Shown here: piece after piece, positions 5,979 through 13,015 of the stretch | How the letters are laid out: each line of letters starts with the position of its first letter | Position numbering within the stretch: the first letter of the stretch is position 1 | Assembly: GCA_002431805.1 (NCBI GenBank) | Contig: DJEE01000044.1 | Location: 1 to 13,015, forward strand | Source of the DNA: Eggerthellaceae bacterium UBA5906 | GTDB taxonomy: Bacteria; Actinomycetota; Coriobacteriia; Coriobacteriales; Eggerthellaceae | Length of the DNA: 13,015 nt | Direction of reading: 5' to 3' | The notes under the pieces: generated by a model | Seen by the model: the letters and a program-made list of their open reading frames with translations, nothing else | Told to the model about the DNA's origin: nothing | Databases searched by the model: none | Translations under genes and position numbers: made by a program

Positions 5979-6611
5979 TTACACCTGCCTTACGCCGGAA
6001 AGTACGCCGTTTAAGCCTTCGAACATGCACACGCTGGTTGTTTCAGCCAAGCTTTCAAGCGGGATTTCCGAATCGGAGATAAGCCAGCGGCGATACACCG
6101 CAACCAACCCGGCGCAGAAAAACGACACGATGTAGGAGAGGTACGGGTCGTCGCGACGCAGGCCCAGCAGGTTGTCTTCCATCAGCACGGTAACCAAGCT
6201 TGCTTCTAAACGATCGAGCACATCTTGCAGCGACACATGCTGCAGCACGCGCTTGCTGCGCGATACGTCGGGCGCCAGCGCCAGGCTAATGCTTTCGAAC
6301 AGCTTGCTCACGTCCAGGCGCTTTCCGTCACCCGAATGCAGCGCGTCGCGGCAGCTGTCCACGATGTTTTGCGCTTCGTCGCGAATTACCTCGTCCACCA
6401 AATCACTTACCGAGCCGTAATGCAGGTAGAACGTTTTGCGGTCGATGTCGGCTTCGCGCGCAATGGAAGCAATCGTGATCTTGTGATAATCCTGCTCTTC
6501 CATCAGCTTGAAAAACGCCTCGCGAATGGCCTTGCGCGTACGCACCACGCGACGATCCGTTGAACGGCGCGCATCCTTGGCATCAGCTGCGTTCGAACCA
6601 CTATCACTCAT
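5979..6611 (-). CDS. TetR/AcrR-family transcriptional regulator
   Basis: Predicted ligand-responsive repressor, 210 residues from ATG 6611-6609. A second possible start at 6638 adds nine residues; the downstream ATG is preferred because GAAGGCGTAGG lies just upstream, but the choice is not decisive. The N-terminus (1-20) is polar and flexible. The TetR helix-turn-helix is at about 45-67 (ITIASIAREADIDRKTFYLHY), preceded by the typical RTRKAIREAFFKLMEE helix. The C-terminal ligand domain resembles the DhaS-like type, with a hydrophobic helix near SYIVSFFCAGLVAVYRRW. It is divergently placed from the radical SAM gene, with palindromes in the shared gap, so it probably controls that gene and itself. 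The effector is unknown. Confidence 0.93.
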   Translation of the reverse strand: MSDSGSNAADAKDARRSTDRRVVRTRKAIREAFFKLMEEQDYHKITIASIAREADIDRKTFYLHYGSVSDLVDEVIRDEAQNIVDSCRDALHSGDGKRLDVSKLFESISLALAPDVSRSKRVLQHVSLQDVLDRLEASLVTVLMEDNLLGLRRDDPYLSYIVSFFCAGLVAVYRRWLISDSEIPLESLAETTSVCMFEGLNGVLSGVRQV

Positions 6612-6682
6612 ATGACCTACGCCTTCCCCATTGCCCATCCTTGTACCTGCGAAACCCGCAGGCAGGCTATTGCACAGGCGCT

Positions 6683-6720
6683 ATTGTACCTGTTTCTTTT
6701 TCCTCACGTGTGGGAAAAAG
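6683..6720 (-). promoter_or_regulatory. Candidate tetR promoter with operator palindrome
   Basis: The arms CTTTTTCC (6696-6703) and GGAAAAAG (6713-6720) flank a 9-nt centre containing CACGTG. On the minus strand a TACAAT -10 box lies at 6683-6688, so the palindrome would cover the -35 region of tetR. This is the expected position for autorepression by a TetR protein. No good -35 is visible under the palindrome. Confidence 0.4.
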
Positions 6721-6752
6721 CCATTCGCTTTCCGACGTGGACAATGTGCCCA

Positions 6753-6777
6753 ATATGTCACGTGCTTTTCAACATAT
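6753..6777. promoter_or_regulatory. Second operator-like inverted repeat in the tetR/radical SAM gap
   Basis: ATATGT (6753-6758) and ACATAT (6772-6777) form a 6-bp inverted repeat around CACGTGCTTTTCA. The CACGTG core occurs here (6759-6764) and in the palindrome at 6696-6720 (6705-6710), 54 bp apart, which hints that one regulator binds both sites. Binding is not shown by sequence alone. Confidence 0.3.
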
Positions 6778-6822
6778 CAACGATATATGCTCTATTTTCC
6801 CCGTTCGTTGCAAAACGGTCAA

Positions 6823-6850
6823 TTGCAGAAAAACTAATTCGGGCTACACT
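6823..6850 (+). promoter_or_regulatory. Candidate promoter of the radical SAM gene
   Basis: TTGCAG (6823-6828) and TACACT (6845-6850) are 16 bp apart and lie 46 bp upstream of the start codon. The -10 is fair, the -35 keeps only TTG. The surroundings are the most AT-rich part of this gap. The fit suggests a weak or regulated promoter. Confidence 0.4.
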
Positions 6851-6895
6851 TTAAGGTGAAGTTATTCTACATCTGTGTATTTTTATGGGGGCTCT

Positions 6896-8329
6896 ATGAA
6901 AGCGACTGATCAAATCAAACGTGCCGCCTTGGAAAAGACGGTTGATTACTTCCTTGACAATCCGGAAGAGCACATCGCAAAAATTATGGACCTGCTGGAC
7001 AAGGTGGCGCCTGCCGACTTGTTCCCCAGCCAGCGTGCAGCGTTTCGCGGCGCCATTGACAACCAGAACAATTGGTACCAATTGATAATGCACATGCTTG
7101 ACTACATGAACCCGCAGGTGCGCGACCGGCTGGTAAAGACGTTTTTGATTGACGGCAACCTGATGGCGTGGCCGAAGCAGGAGCAGATGCGCCGCGAGCT
7201 GGGTTGCAACATCCCCTGGGCAATTCTGCTTGACCCCACCAGCGCCTGCAACCTGCACTGCACCGGCTGCTGGGCCGCCGAATACGGCCACAAGCAAAAC
7301 CTTTCGTACGAGGAAATAGACAGCATCATCAACCAGGGCGTTGAGCTGGGAACACACGTGTACATCTACACCGGCGGCGAACCGCTGGTGCGCAAGCGCG
7401 ACCTTATCCGCTTATGCGAAGCGCACCCGGATTGCGCGTTTTTGTGCTTCACGAACAGCACGCTGATAGACGAGGAATTCTGCCAGGATATGCTGCGCGT
7501 TGCGAATTTCGTACCGGCCATTTCGGTTGAAGGGTTCGAAGAAGCCACCGACGCGCGGCGCGGCGCAGGGACGTATGCCAAAGTTGCGCACGCCATGGAA
7601 CTGCTGCGCAGCCACGGCCTGCCGTTTGGTGTGTCGTGCTGTTTTACCTCGGCAAACGCTGATTCCATTGCATCTGAGCAGTTCTTTGATTGGCTGATTG
7701 CGCAAGGCGCGCTGTTTGCCTGGATTTTCACGTACATGCCCGTTGGCGTGGGTGCGCCCACCAGTTTGATGGTTCGTCCCGACCAGCGCGAGCACCTGTA
7801 CCATTTCGTACGCGAGATGCGCCAGACAAAGCCACTGTTCACGCTTGATTTTCAAAATGACGGCGAATTTGTGGGCGGCTGCATTGCAGGCGGACGACGC
7901 TACCTGCACATCAACGCGGCGGGCGATGTTGAGCCGTGCGTGTTCGCGCACTACTCCAACGCCAACATCCGCACAAGTTCGCTGTTTGACGCGCTGAAGT
8001 CGCCTTTGTTCATGGAGTATTACCGCGAGCAGCCGTTTAACGACAACTACCTGCGCCCCTGCCCCATGCTAGAGAACAAGGACGCGCTGGCGGACATGGT
8101 CAAGCGCGCCGGCGCGCATTCAACCGACTTGCAGGCAAAGGAAAGCGCTGCGGATTTGTGCGCGAAGTGCCACGAGTCCATTGACGCCTGGGCGCCTGTT
8201 GCTGACCGTTTATGGAACAACCCTGCCGATCCGCTGGCCGCCAAGCGCCGCGATGCGGGCCAAGGCCTTGCCGAAACCGACAAGGAGAAGCTAAGCGAAC
8301 AAGGCCGCAGCCGCGTTGTCCCAGCATAA
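6896..8329 (+). CDS. Radical SAM protein with extra C-terminal cysteines, function unknown
   Basis: Predicted S-adenosylmethionine radical enzyme, 477 residues from ATG 6896 (GGGGGC 5 bp upstream; an in-frame ATG at 6875 lacks a ribosome-binding site). A helical N-terminal region of about 110 residues, ending in GCNIPWAILLDPTSA, precedes the radical SAM core. The core shows CNLHCTGC (C118, C122, C125) for the [4Fe-4S] cluster and YTGGEP (158-163) for SAM binding. The C-terminal part carries GGCIAGGRRYLHINAAGDVEPC (C329, C348), RPCP (C389) and CAKC (C422, C425). This SPASM-like arrangement could hold an auxiliary cluster. A basic, polar tail follows residue 445. Close homologues with the same signature phrases occur, from memory, in many anaerobic Firmicutes and lack an assigned role. 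No precursor-peptide gene is adjacent, so peptide modification is not supported; small-molecule or lipid substrates are possible but unproven. Confidence 0.9.
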   Translation: MKATDQIKRAALEKTVDYFLDNPEEHIAKIMDLLDKVAPADLFPSQRAAFRGAIDNQNNWYQLIMHMLDYMNPQVRDRLVKTFLIDGNLMAWPKQEQMRRELGCNIPWAILLDPTSACNLHCTGCWAAEYGHKQNLSYEEIDSIINQGVELGTHVYIYTGGEPLVRKRDLIRLCEAHPDCAFLCFTNSTLIDEEFCQDMLRVANFVPAISVEGFEEATDARRGAGTYAKVAHAMELLRSHGLPFGVSCCFTSANADSIASEQFFDWLIAQGALFAWIFTYMPVGVGAPTSLMVRPDQREHLYHFVREMRQTKPLFTLDFQNDGEFVGGCIAGGRRYLHINAAGDVEPCVFAHYSNANIRTSSLFDALKSPLFMEYYREQPFNDNYLRPCPMLENKDALADMVKRAGAHSTDLQAKESAADLCAKCHESIDAWAPVADRLWNNPADPLAAKRRDAGQGLAETDKEKLSEQGRSRVVPA

Positions 8330-8374
8330 GCAAGCGCAGGCCCGGCCCCTGCCACGCCCTGCCAGACCCGACGA

Positions 8375-8406
8375 AGTGTGACAGTTCACCCGACCCCTGT
8401 CCCACT
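8375..8406 (+). repeat. REP-like inverted repeat after the radical SAM gene
   Basis: AGTGTGACAG (8375-8384) and CTGTCCCACT (8397-8406) pair at 9 of 10 positions around a 12-nt, C-rich loop. It resembles palindromes of the GTGACAG/CTGTCCCAC kind that are dispersed in many genomes. It lies in a short C-rich spacer (8330-8410) with no gene and directly precedes the terminator hairpin. Only one copy is in the window, so its status as a repeat is inferred. Confidence 0.35.
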
Positions 8407-8410
8407 ACGC

Positions 8411-8449
8411 AAGTCGGGCCCGGTTGTGCGACCGGGCCCGACTTGTTTT
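8411..8449. terminator. Bidirectional terminator between radical SAM and rlmI
   Basis: A perfect 14-bp stem, AAGTCGGGCCCGGT (8411-8424) / ACCGGGCCCGACTT (8431-8444), with a 6-nt loop is followed on the plus strand by GTTTTA. It ends the radical SAM transcript. Its right edge lies four bases from the rlmI stop codon, so the same hairpin also caps the convergent minus-strand transcript, although no T-tract follows in that direction. Confidence 0.8.
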
Positions 8450-9746
8450 ACACCAGCTGGAACAGGAAGAATTTCAGGTAGTTCGTTTCGGGGACGCCCC
8501 AGACGATGGGGTGATCGGGCGCTTGCTGACGTTCCTCGATTTGGCGCAGCTGCACCCCGGCATCGTGCGCGGCGCTTGCCACCACGTGCTTGAATCGCTC
8601 GGTGTCCATGAAGTGGCTGCAGCTGCAGGTGGCCAGATAGCCGCCGCGCGGCAGCAACTTCATGGCGCGGTAGTTGATTTCCTTGTACCCACGAGCCGCG
8701 CTGTTGATGGTTTTACGGCTTTTCGTGAACGCTGGCGGATCAAGCACAATGAAGTCGTACGTGCGGTCATGCGCCGCCTCAAGGGCGGGCAGCAGGTCGA
8801 ACACGTTCGTTGCCGTGAAGTCCATGTGCTCTTCCAAGCCATTGAGCTGGGCATTCTTGCGCGCCTGCGCAACGGCAAGCTCCGAGATGTCCACGGCGTT
8901 GACGTACGCTGCCCCGCCGTGCGCGGCGTTAAGCGCAAAGCTGCCCGTATGCGTGAAACAGTCGAGCACGTGCTTGCCTGCCGCAAGCTTGGCAACGGCG
9001 CAGCGGTTGTACTTCTGGTCTAGGAAAAAACCCGTTTTCTGGCCGTTTTCGAAGTCAACCTCGTAGCGCACGCCGTTTTCCTCGATCTGCGTGGTGGTAG
9101 GCCCGAACGCCTCGGTGCCCGGAGCGTCCGGTGCCAACGGGTCCAAGCTTGTGCCTTCGCCCTGACAAGCCGCGCCCGCAAACCACCCTGCTGTTTGCTG
9201 CAGGCCCTCCAGCTTGCGCGTAGCGGCGTCGTTGCGCTCGTACAGGCCGCGGATTGTAACGCCGTCTTCGGCCAGCACCTCAAGCAGCACGGGGAAAATC
9301 ACCGGCTTGAGCTGTTCCATGCCAATGGAGAGCGTTTCGGCAACCAACACGTCGTTGAAACGGTCGACCACCAAGCCCGGAAAACCGTCCGCTTCGCTGA
9401 ACAGCACACGACAGCAGCTGGCATCGGCGCCCATGACGGTTTTGCGGTACTGCCACGCCCATGCAACCTTGCGCTTCCAAAACGCCCGGTCAAACGTATC
9501 GTTTGCGTTGCGCGTGATAAGGCGGATGCGAATTTTGCTGTTCTGCGACAACAGGCCCGTGCCCAAATACGACCCCTTGCGGTTCACCACGTCAACAAGG
9601 CTGCCGTTCGGCACGCTATCGCCTGCGCCGGGCGCACCCTCCATGAACAGCACCTCGGCCTCGTACACCCACGGATGCCCCTTAGCCAGCGCATGCTCGC
9701 CCTTCGGCGTAATAGTAGCGCGGGGATACGGTCGTTGAGCTTTCAT
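8448..9746 (-). CDS. rlmI: RlmI-type SAM-dependent 23S rRNA methyltransferase
   Basis: Predicted class I rRNA methyltransferase of the RlmI/YccW family (COG1092); E. coli RlmI makes m5C1962 in 23S rRNA. The product has 432 residues from ATG 9746-9744, with AAAGGA upstream; an extension to 9887 would run through the aspS terminator and is rejected. An N-terminal PUA domain (about 5-90, with AKGHPWVYEAEV) precedes a central segment and the Rossmann methyltransferase domain. That domain shows QKTGFFLDQ (236-244), SAM motif I VLDCFTHTGSF (260-270), VDIS (285-288), and the catalytic DPPAF (336-340) after FIVL. Around 193-220 there is an acidic, Pro-rich insertion compared with E. coli RlmI (396 residues). 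The methyltransferase family is certain; the exact target base is inferred. Confidence 0.88.
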   Translation of the reverse strand: MKAQRPYPRATITPKGEHALAKGHPWVYEAEVLFMEGAPGAGDSVPNGSLVDVVNRKGSYLGTGLLSQNSKIRIRLITRNANDTFDRAFWKRKVAWAWQYRKTVMGADASCCRVLFSEADGFPGLVVDRFNDVLVAETLSIGMEQLKPVIFPVLLEVLAEDGVTIRGLYERNDAATRKLEGLQQTAGWFAGAACQGEGTSLDPLAPDAPGTEAFGPTTTQIEENGVRYEVDFENGQKTGFFLDQKYNRCAVAKLAAGKHVLDCFTHTGSFALNAAHGGAAYVNAVDISELAVAQARKNAQLNGLEEHMDFTATNVFDLLPALEAAHDRTYDFIVLDPPAFTKSRKTINSAARGYKEINYRAMKLLPRGGYLATCSCSHFMDTERFKHVVASAAHDAGVQLRQIEERQQAPDHPIVWGVPETNYLKFFLFQLV

Positions 9747-9765
9747 GAGGGTCCTTTCTAAACGA

Positions 9766-9803
9766 AAACGCGCAACGCGAGGGTAACGTCCTCGCGTTGC
9801 GCG
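9766..9803 (-). terminator. Terminator of aspS
   Basis: CGCGCAACGCGAGG (9769-9782) and CCTCGCGTTGCGCG (9790-9803) make a 14-bp perfect stem with a 7-nt loop. On the minus strand it is followed by TTTTCGTTT. It lies 25 bp after the aspS stop and shortly before the rlmI ribosome-binding site, so rlmI probably has its own promoter or depends on read-through. Confidence 0.85.
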
Positions 9804-9828
9804 ATGCAAGCATATCCGAGCTGAAACC

Positions 9829-11616
9829 TTACAGCAAACGGAGAGAAACTTCCTTGAGCTGGCGGCCAGTGACGGCGTTCGGGGCACCGGTCATGGGGTC
9901 GGACGCGCTGGAAGTCTTCGGGAAGGCGATGACGTCGCGAATGGACTGCTTGCCGGCCAGCAGCATGACCAAGCGGTCAAGGCCCAGGGCAATGCCGCCG
10001 TGTGGCGGAGCGCCCAGCTCAAGCGCGTGGATGAGGTGACCGAACTTCTCCTCCATCTGATCGTCTTCGACGCCCAGGCGACGCAGAACGCGCTTCTGCA
10101 GCTCGGCGTTGTGGATACGGATGGAGCCGCCGCCCATCTCAAAGCCGTCCATGACGATGTCGTACGAGTAGCTGGAGCATGCCAGCGGATCGGTTTCGAT
10201 CTTGTCCCAATCGGCCTCGGGGATCATCGTGAAGGGATGATGCTCGGCCGCGTACTTCTTCTCTTCCTCGTCGTACTTGAACATGGGGAAGTCCACAACC
10301 CACAGCAGGGCGTGGCCCTCACGCGGGATGTTCAGGGCCTCGGCCATGTGCAGGCGCAGCGCGGAAAGCACGGCAGAAGCGGTAGCATACGTGTCGGCAG
10401 CAAACAGCAGCAGGTCGCCCGGCTCAACACCGGCAGCTTCCTTGATGGCCGCGTGCACTTCGTCGCCCAGGAACTTGATGATGGGGCTCTTGCCCTTCAG
10501 CTCGGCATCGGCGTCGGTGTAGGCAATCCATGCCATGCCCTTGGCGCCGTTGGCGGCAGCCACGTCAGCCAGCTTCTCGATGTCGCCGCGAGACCAGTTG
10601 CCGGCACCTTTGGCGTTGATGCACTTCACCACGTTGCCCGCGTCAACGGCCTTCGAGAACACGCCGAAGCCGCAACCGCGCACAACCTCGGTGAGGTCCA
10701 CGAGCTCCATGCCGAAGCGCACGTCGGGGCGGTCGCAACCGAAGCGGTCCATGGCCTCTTTCCACGGCATGCGCTGAAGCGGGAACTGGTGCTCAACGCC
10801 GGCGGCGGTAAGCACTTCCTTGAACACGCCTTCCATGAGGTCCATCACGTCGGTTTCCTGCACGAAGGACATCTCGATGTCCACCTGCGTGAATTCCGGC
10901 TGACGGTCGGCGCGCAGGTCCTCGTCGCGGAAGCAGCGCGCGATTTGGTAGTAGCGCTCGATGCCGCCGACCATGAGCATCTGCTTGAACTGCTGCGGGG
11001 ACTGCGGCAGCGCGTAGAACTTGCCCGGGTTCGGGCGAGAAGGCACCAAGTAGTCGCGAGCACCCTCGGGCGTGGAGTTGGCCAGGATGGGCGTTTCCAC
11101 CTCGATGAAACCGCGCTCGTTCAGCGCAGCGCGCATGGCCTGGGCAACCGTGTGGCGCAGGTGCAACGCTTTGTACATTTCGGGGCGACGAAGGTCCATG
11201 TAGCGCCACTTCATGCGCGTGGTTTCGTCGGTTTCGATGCCGTCTTCAATGGAGAACGGCGGAGTGACGGACTCGTTGAGCACGTTGACCTTGCTGGCCA
11301 GCACCTCGATCTCGCCGGTGGCCATGTTCGGGTTCACAGCGTCGGCGCCGCGGTCGCGCACCTTACCGCTTATCTGCAGCACGAACTCGCGGCCCAGATG
11401 CTCGGCCTTGTGGAAGTCCTCTTCGAACACGCAATCAGGGTCGACGACGATCTGCGTGTAACCCGTGCGGTCACGCAGGTCGCAGAAAATCAGCCCGCCG
11501 TGATCGCGGTTGTGCCAAGCCCAGCCGCACAGCGTGACCTCACGGCCCACGTCGGACTTGCGCAGCTCGCCGCACGTAGCGTCGTGCATGCAAAACTCGT
11601 TGATGTAATCCGTCAT
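9829..11616 (-). CDS. aspS: Aspartyl-tRNA synthetase, possibly non-discriminating
   Basis: Class II aminoacyl-tRNA synthetase that charges tRNA-Asp in the cytoplasm. At 595 residues it has normal bacterial length. It contains an OB-fold anticodon-binding domain (about 8-110), motif 1 near [10 protein letters not shown] (169-178), motif 2 [14 protein letters not shown] (229-242), the bacterial GAD insertion (about 300-420) and motif 3 GLDRLVMLL (545-553). The start ATG 11616-11614 has AAGGAG 9 bp upstream. In the anticodon domain His39 ([10 protein letters not shown]) occupies the position that is His in non-discriminating Pseudomonas AspRS and Leu in E. coli. Asp92 stands where discriminating enzymes have Lys. 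The enzyme may therefore also charge tRNA-Asn, which would need GatCAB. It lies 316 bp after hisS on the same strand. Confidence 0.97.
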   Translation of the reverse strand: MTDYINEFCMHDATCGELRKSDVGREVTLCGWAWHNRDHGGLIFCDLRDRTGYTQIVVDPDCVFEEDFHKAEHLGREFVLQISGKVRDRGADAVNPNMATGEIEVLASKVNVLNESVTPPFSIEDGIETDETTRMKWRYMDLRRPEMYKALHLRHTVAQAMRAALNERGFIEVETPILANSTPEGARDYLVPSRPNPGKFYALPQSPQQFKQMLMVGGIERYYQIARCFRDEDLRADRQPEFTQVDIEMSFVQETDVMDLMEGVFKEVLTAAGVEHQFPLQRMPWKEAMDRFGCDRPDVRFGMELVDLTEVVRGCGFGVFSKAVDAGNVVKCINAKGAGNWSRGDIEKLADVAAANGAKGMAWIAYTDADAELKGKSPIIKFLGDEVHAAIKEAAGVEPGDLLLFAADTYATASAVLSALRLHMAEALNIPREGHALLWVVDFPMFKYDEEEKKYAAEHHPFTMIPEADWDKIETDPLACSSYSYDIVMDGFEMGGGSIRIHNAELQKRVLRRLGVEDDQMEEKFGHLIHALELGAPPHGGIALGLDRLVMLLAGKQSIRDVIAFPKTSSASDPMTGAPNAVTGRQLKEVSLRLL

Positions 11617-11706
11617 TCTTTCTTGCTCCTTGCAATGCTTTATGGGCGCCCGCCCTTTGCTTACGCGCGGACGGGTTGTTGCTCAAACTTGGTCATTGTA
11701 CAACAC

Positions 11707-11745
11707 CGAAGGGGCTGAAAGCCCCGCAGGCTTTCAGCCCCTTCG
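11707..11745 (-). terminator. Strong hairpin upstream of aspS, without a T-tract
   Basis: CGAAGGGGCTGAAAGCC (11707-11723) and GGCTTTCAGCCCCTTCG (11729-11745) form a perfect 17-bp stem with a 5-nt loop. It is the most stable-looking hairpin in the hisS-aspS gap. On the minus strand only GTGTTGTAC follows, and on the plus strand AAAAC, so it does not fit a standard intrinsic terminator well. It may still end hisS transcription, or act as an RNA processing or leader structure for aspS; a TACAAT box on the minus strand (plus 11696-11701 region) lies just beyond it. Confidence 0.5.
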
Positions 11746-11768
11746 AAAACGACACGGAAGATAGCAGA

Positions 11769-11792
11769 CGCGCGGCGCGCGGCGCGCGCCGG
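11769..11792. other. 24-base pure G/C alternating run
   Basis: All 24 bases are G or C, mostly alternating CG/GC with self-complementary GGCGCGC/GCGCGCC segments. Such tracts can form Z-DNA or tight hairpins and are prone to length change. It lies between the 17-bp hairpin and the REP-like pair. No function can be assigned. Confidence 0.45.
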
Positions 11793-11814
11793 TGGCGTTC
11801 GGCCGATGGGCAAC

Positions 11815-11903
11815 CGTGAACAGGGGACGGAGCGGGTGTTCGCGATTAAACTTGCTTACCCCAAAACGAGCACGTGAACACCTCCTCCGTCCCCCTGTTC
11901 ACG
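11815..11903. repeat. REP/BIME-like pair of inverted units
   Basis: Two 30-31-nt units face each other across 28 bp. Unit 1 (11815-11844) begins CGTGAACAGGGGACGGAG and ends GGTGTTCGCG. Unit 2 (11873-11903, minus strand) begins CGTGAACAGGGGGACGGAG and ends GGTGTTCACG. They match at 27 positions, with three mismatches and one gap. Each unit is itself bounded by CGTGAACA and TGTTCRCG, so each can fold alone or the pair can fold together. This nested symmetry is the pattern of bacterial interspersed mosaic elements, which are usually spread by RAYT (TnpA-REP) transposases. It lies just after the hisS stop. Confidence 0.65.
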
Positions 11904-11932
11904 TATACCTCTTAGCCGAACGCCGGCTTTTG

Positions 11933-13015
11933 CTATTCCTCGGTGCCAAAGACGTCTTCGATGCTGGCTTTCGCGCCGCCGAACGGCTCGCCACCGAATT
12001 GTGCCAGCAACATTTTCGCCTGCTCAAGCTTCACGAAGCGCTCGTGGTGGGTCTGCATGTTGCGCACCTTCACCTGGCCGGCGGCCACCTCGTCGGGGCC
12101 GAGCACGGCCACCATACGCGCGCCCACCTTGTCGGCCAGCTTGAACTGGCTTTTCAGGCTACGATGCTGGTGGTCCATCTCCGCCGCCACGCCCGCGTCG
12201 CGGCACGCCTGCACAAGGCTGAACGCCTCGGCGCGCACGCTGTCGTCCACGCACGCCACGAAAATGTCGCAGTTTTGCGCGCTGGGAAACGTTCCGCCTG
12301 CAGCTTGAATGGCAAGCGCGCAACGCTCGTAGCCCAGCGCAAAGCCGAAGCCCGGCGTGGGCCGACCGCCCACTTCCTGGCACAGTTTGTCGTAGCGACC
12401 GCCGCCACCGATGGCGTTTTGGCTGCCCATGCCCTGGTCAACCTGCACCTCGAACACCGTGCGCGTGTAGTAGTCAAGGCCGCGCACCAGCTTGGAGTCC
12501 TCGATATAGGAAAGGCCCGCACCGTCTAAGTACGTTTTCACGGCCTCGTAATGCTCGCGGCACTCGTCGCACAGGTAATCGGAGATCTTCGGAGCGCCAT
12601 CCATAACCTGGGCGCAGCCAGGGTTTTTGCAATCGAACGCGCGCAGCGGGTTGATTTCCGCGCGGCGCATGCACTCGTCGCACATCTCGTCGGCATGCTC
12701 GTTCATGTAGGCGCGCACGGCCTCGCGGTACTTCGGGCGGCACTTCTCGCAGCCCATGGAGTTCACCAGCAAGCGCGTTGCGTTCATGGGAATGCCGATG
12801 GCAGCGTAGAAACGCATGAGCATGATGATGCCCTCGGCGTCTACGCTGGGGTCTTCCGCGCCCAAACATTCGATGCCCACCTGGTTGAACATGCGCTGAC
12901 GGCCCTTTTGCGGACGCTCTGCGCGAAACATGGGGCCGGCGTACATAAGCTTGGCCGGCGCCGCGCCCTGCGGCACCAGGTCGTGCTGCACCACGGCGCG
13001 CACCACGCCGGCCGT
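11933..13015 (-). CDS. hisS: Histidyl-tRNA synthetase (5' end outside the window)
   Basis: Class II synthetase that charges tRNA-His. The frame is open through base 13015, and the visible 360 residues begin TAGVRAVVQHD, within the motif 1-2 region. About 65-75 N-terminal residues are therefore missing, judged from the usual 420-430 length; the internal GTG at 13006 is not the real start. Visible elements are motif 2 (PMFRAERPQKGRQRMFNQ), the histidine-specific LVRGLDYYTRTVFEV and GGGRYDKL motifs, motif 3 around GFGFALGYERCAL and the C-terminal anticodon-binding alpha/beta domain. Between motif 2 and the HisA motif lies an insertion with paired cysteines (GCEKC, CDEC, CKNPGC, CDEC). This four-pair pattern is found in a large group of bacterial HisRS and may bind zinc. 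Stop TAG is at 11935-11933. Confidence 0.96.
   Translation of the reverse strand, partial: TAGVVRAVVQHDLVPQGAAPAKLMYAGPMFRAERPQKGRQRMFNQVGIECLGAEDPSVDAEGIIMLMRFYAAIGIPMNATRLLVNSMGCEKCRPKYREAVRAYMNEHADEMCDECMRRAEINPLRAFDCKNPGCAQVMDGAPKISDYLCDECREHYEAVKTYLDGAGLSYIEDSKLVRGLDYYTRTVFEVQVDQGMGSQNAIGGGGRYDKLCQEVGGRPTPGFGFALGYERCALAIQAAGGTFPSAQNCDIFVACVDDSVRAEAFSLVQACRDAGVAAEMDHQHRSLKSQFKLADKVGARMVAVLGPDEVAAGQVKVRNMQTHHERFVKLEQAKMLLAQFGGEPFGGAKASIEDVFGTEE

Noticed and set aside
10000..11718. A 572-codon open frame on the plus strand
   Set aside because: It is antisense to aspS; the AspRS frame has all class II motifs, while this product is His/Val/Ala-rich with no family features. High GC causes such open antisense frames.
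11617..11932. T-box riboswitch upstream of aspS
   Set aside because: No T-box antiterminator sequence (TGGNACCGCG type) or specifier stem could be found in the gap.

Overview
The window looks like chromosomal DNA from a GC-rich actinobacterium, most likely class Coriobacteriia (Eggerthella/Gordonibacter/Slackia-like). This is inferred from protein style, codon use, a small 4.5S-type SRP RNA and the dnaX-ybaB-recR cluster; no marker gene such as 16S rRNA is present to confirm it. From about 1.45 kb onward it is ordinary housekeeping DNA. The first 1.4 kb is visibly more AT-rich and accessory in character.

Left end (1-1450): a 5'-truncated MntA-type nucleotidyltransferase overlaps a HepT-type HEPN RNase, forming a type VII toxin-antitoxin pair, followed by a rho-independent terminator. 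About 420 bp then follow with no confident gene. They hold two diverged, oppositely oriented copies of a 55-bp palindromic repeat and one possible orphan single-helix membrane protein.

Minus-strand block (1478-5895): read in transcription order, the genes are SRP RNA (ffs), a DedA-family membrane protein, dnaX (DNA polymerase III tau), ybaB/ebfC (nucleoid protein) and recR (recombination repair). DedA has its own terminator and dnaX its own probable promoter, so dnaX-ybaB-recR probably forms one operon. ffs-dnaX-ybaB-recR is an arrangement known elsewhere; here dedA lies between ffs and dnaX.

Middle (5979-8447): a TetR-family regulator on the minus strand diverges from a radical SAM protein with a CxxxCxxC motif and extra C-terminal cysteines. 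The 284-bp gap between them holds operator-like palindromes and candidate promoters. The substrate of the radical SAM protein is unknown; this is the least understood functional unit in the window.

Right part (8448-13015), all on the minus strand: an RlmI-type PUA-SAM rRNA methyltransferase, aspS and hisS (5' end beyond the window). Strong hairpins close most units. The hisS-aspS gap carries a REP/BIME-like pair of 30-31-nt units, a 17-bp perfect hairpin without a U-tract and a pure G/C run. The AspRS has residues that suggest a non-discriminating enzyme. No CRISPR array, insertion sequence, prophage or tRNA gene was seen.
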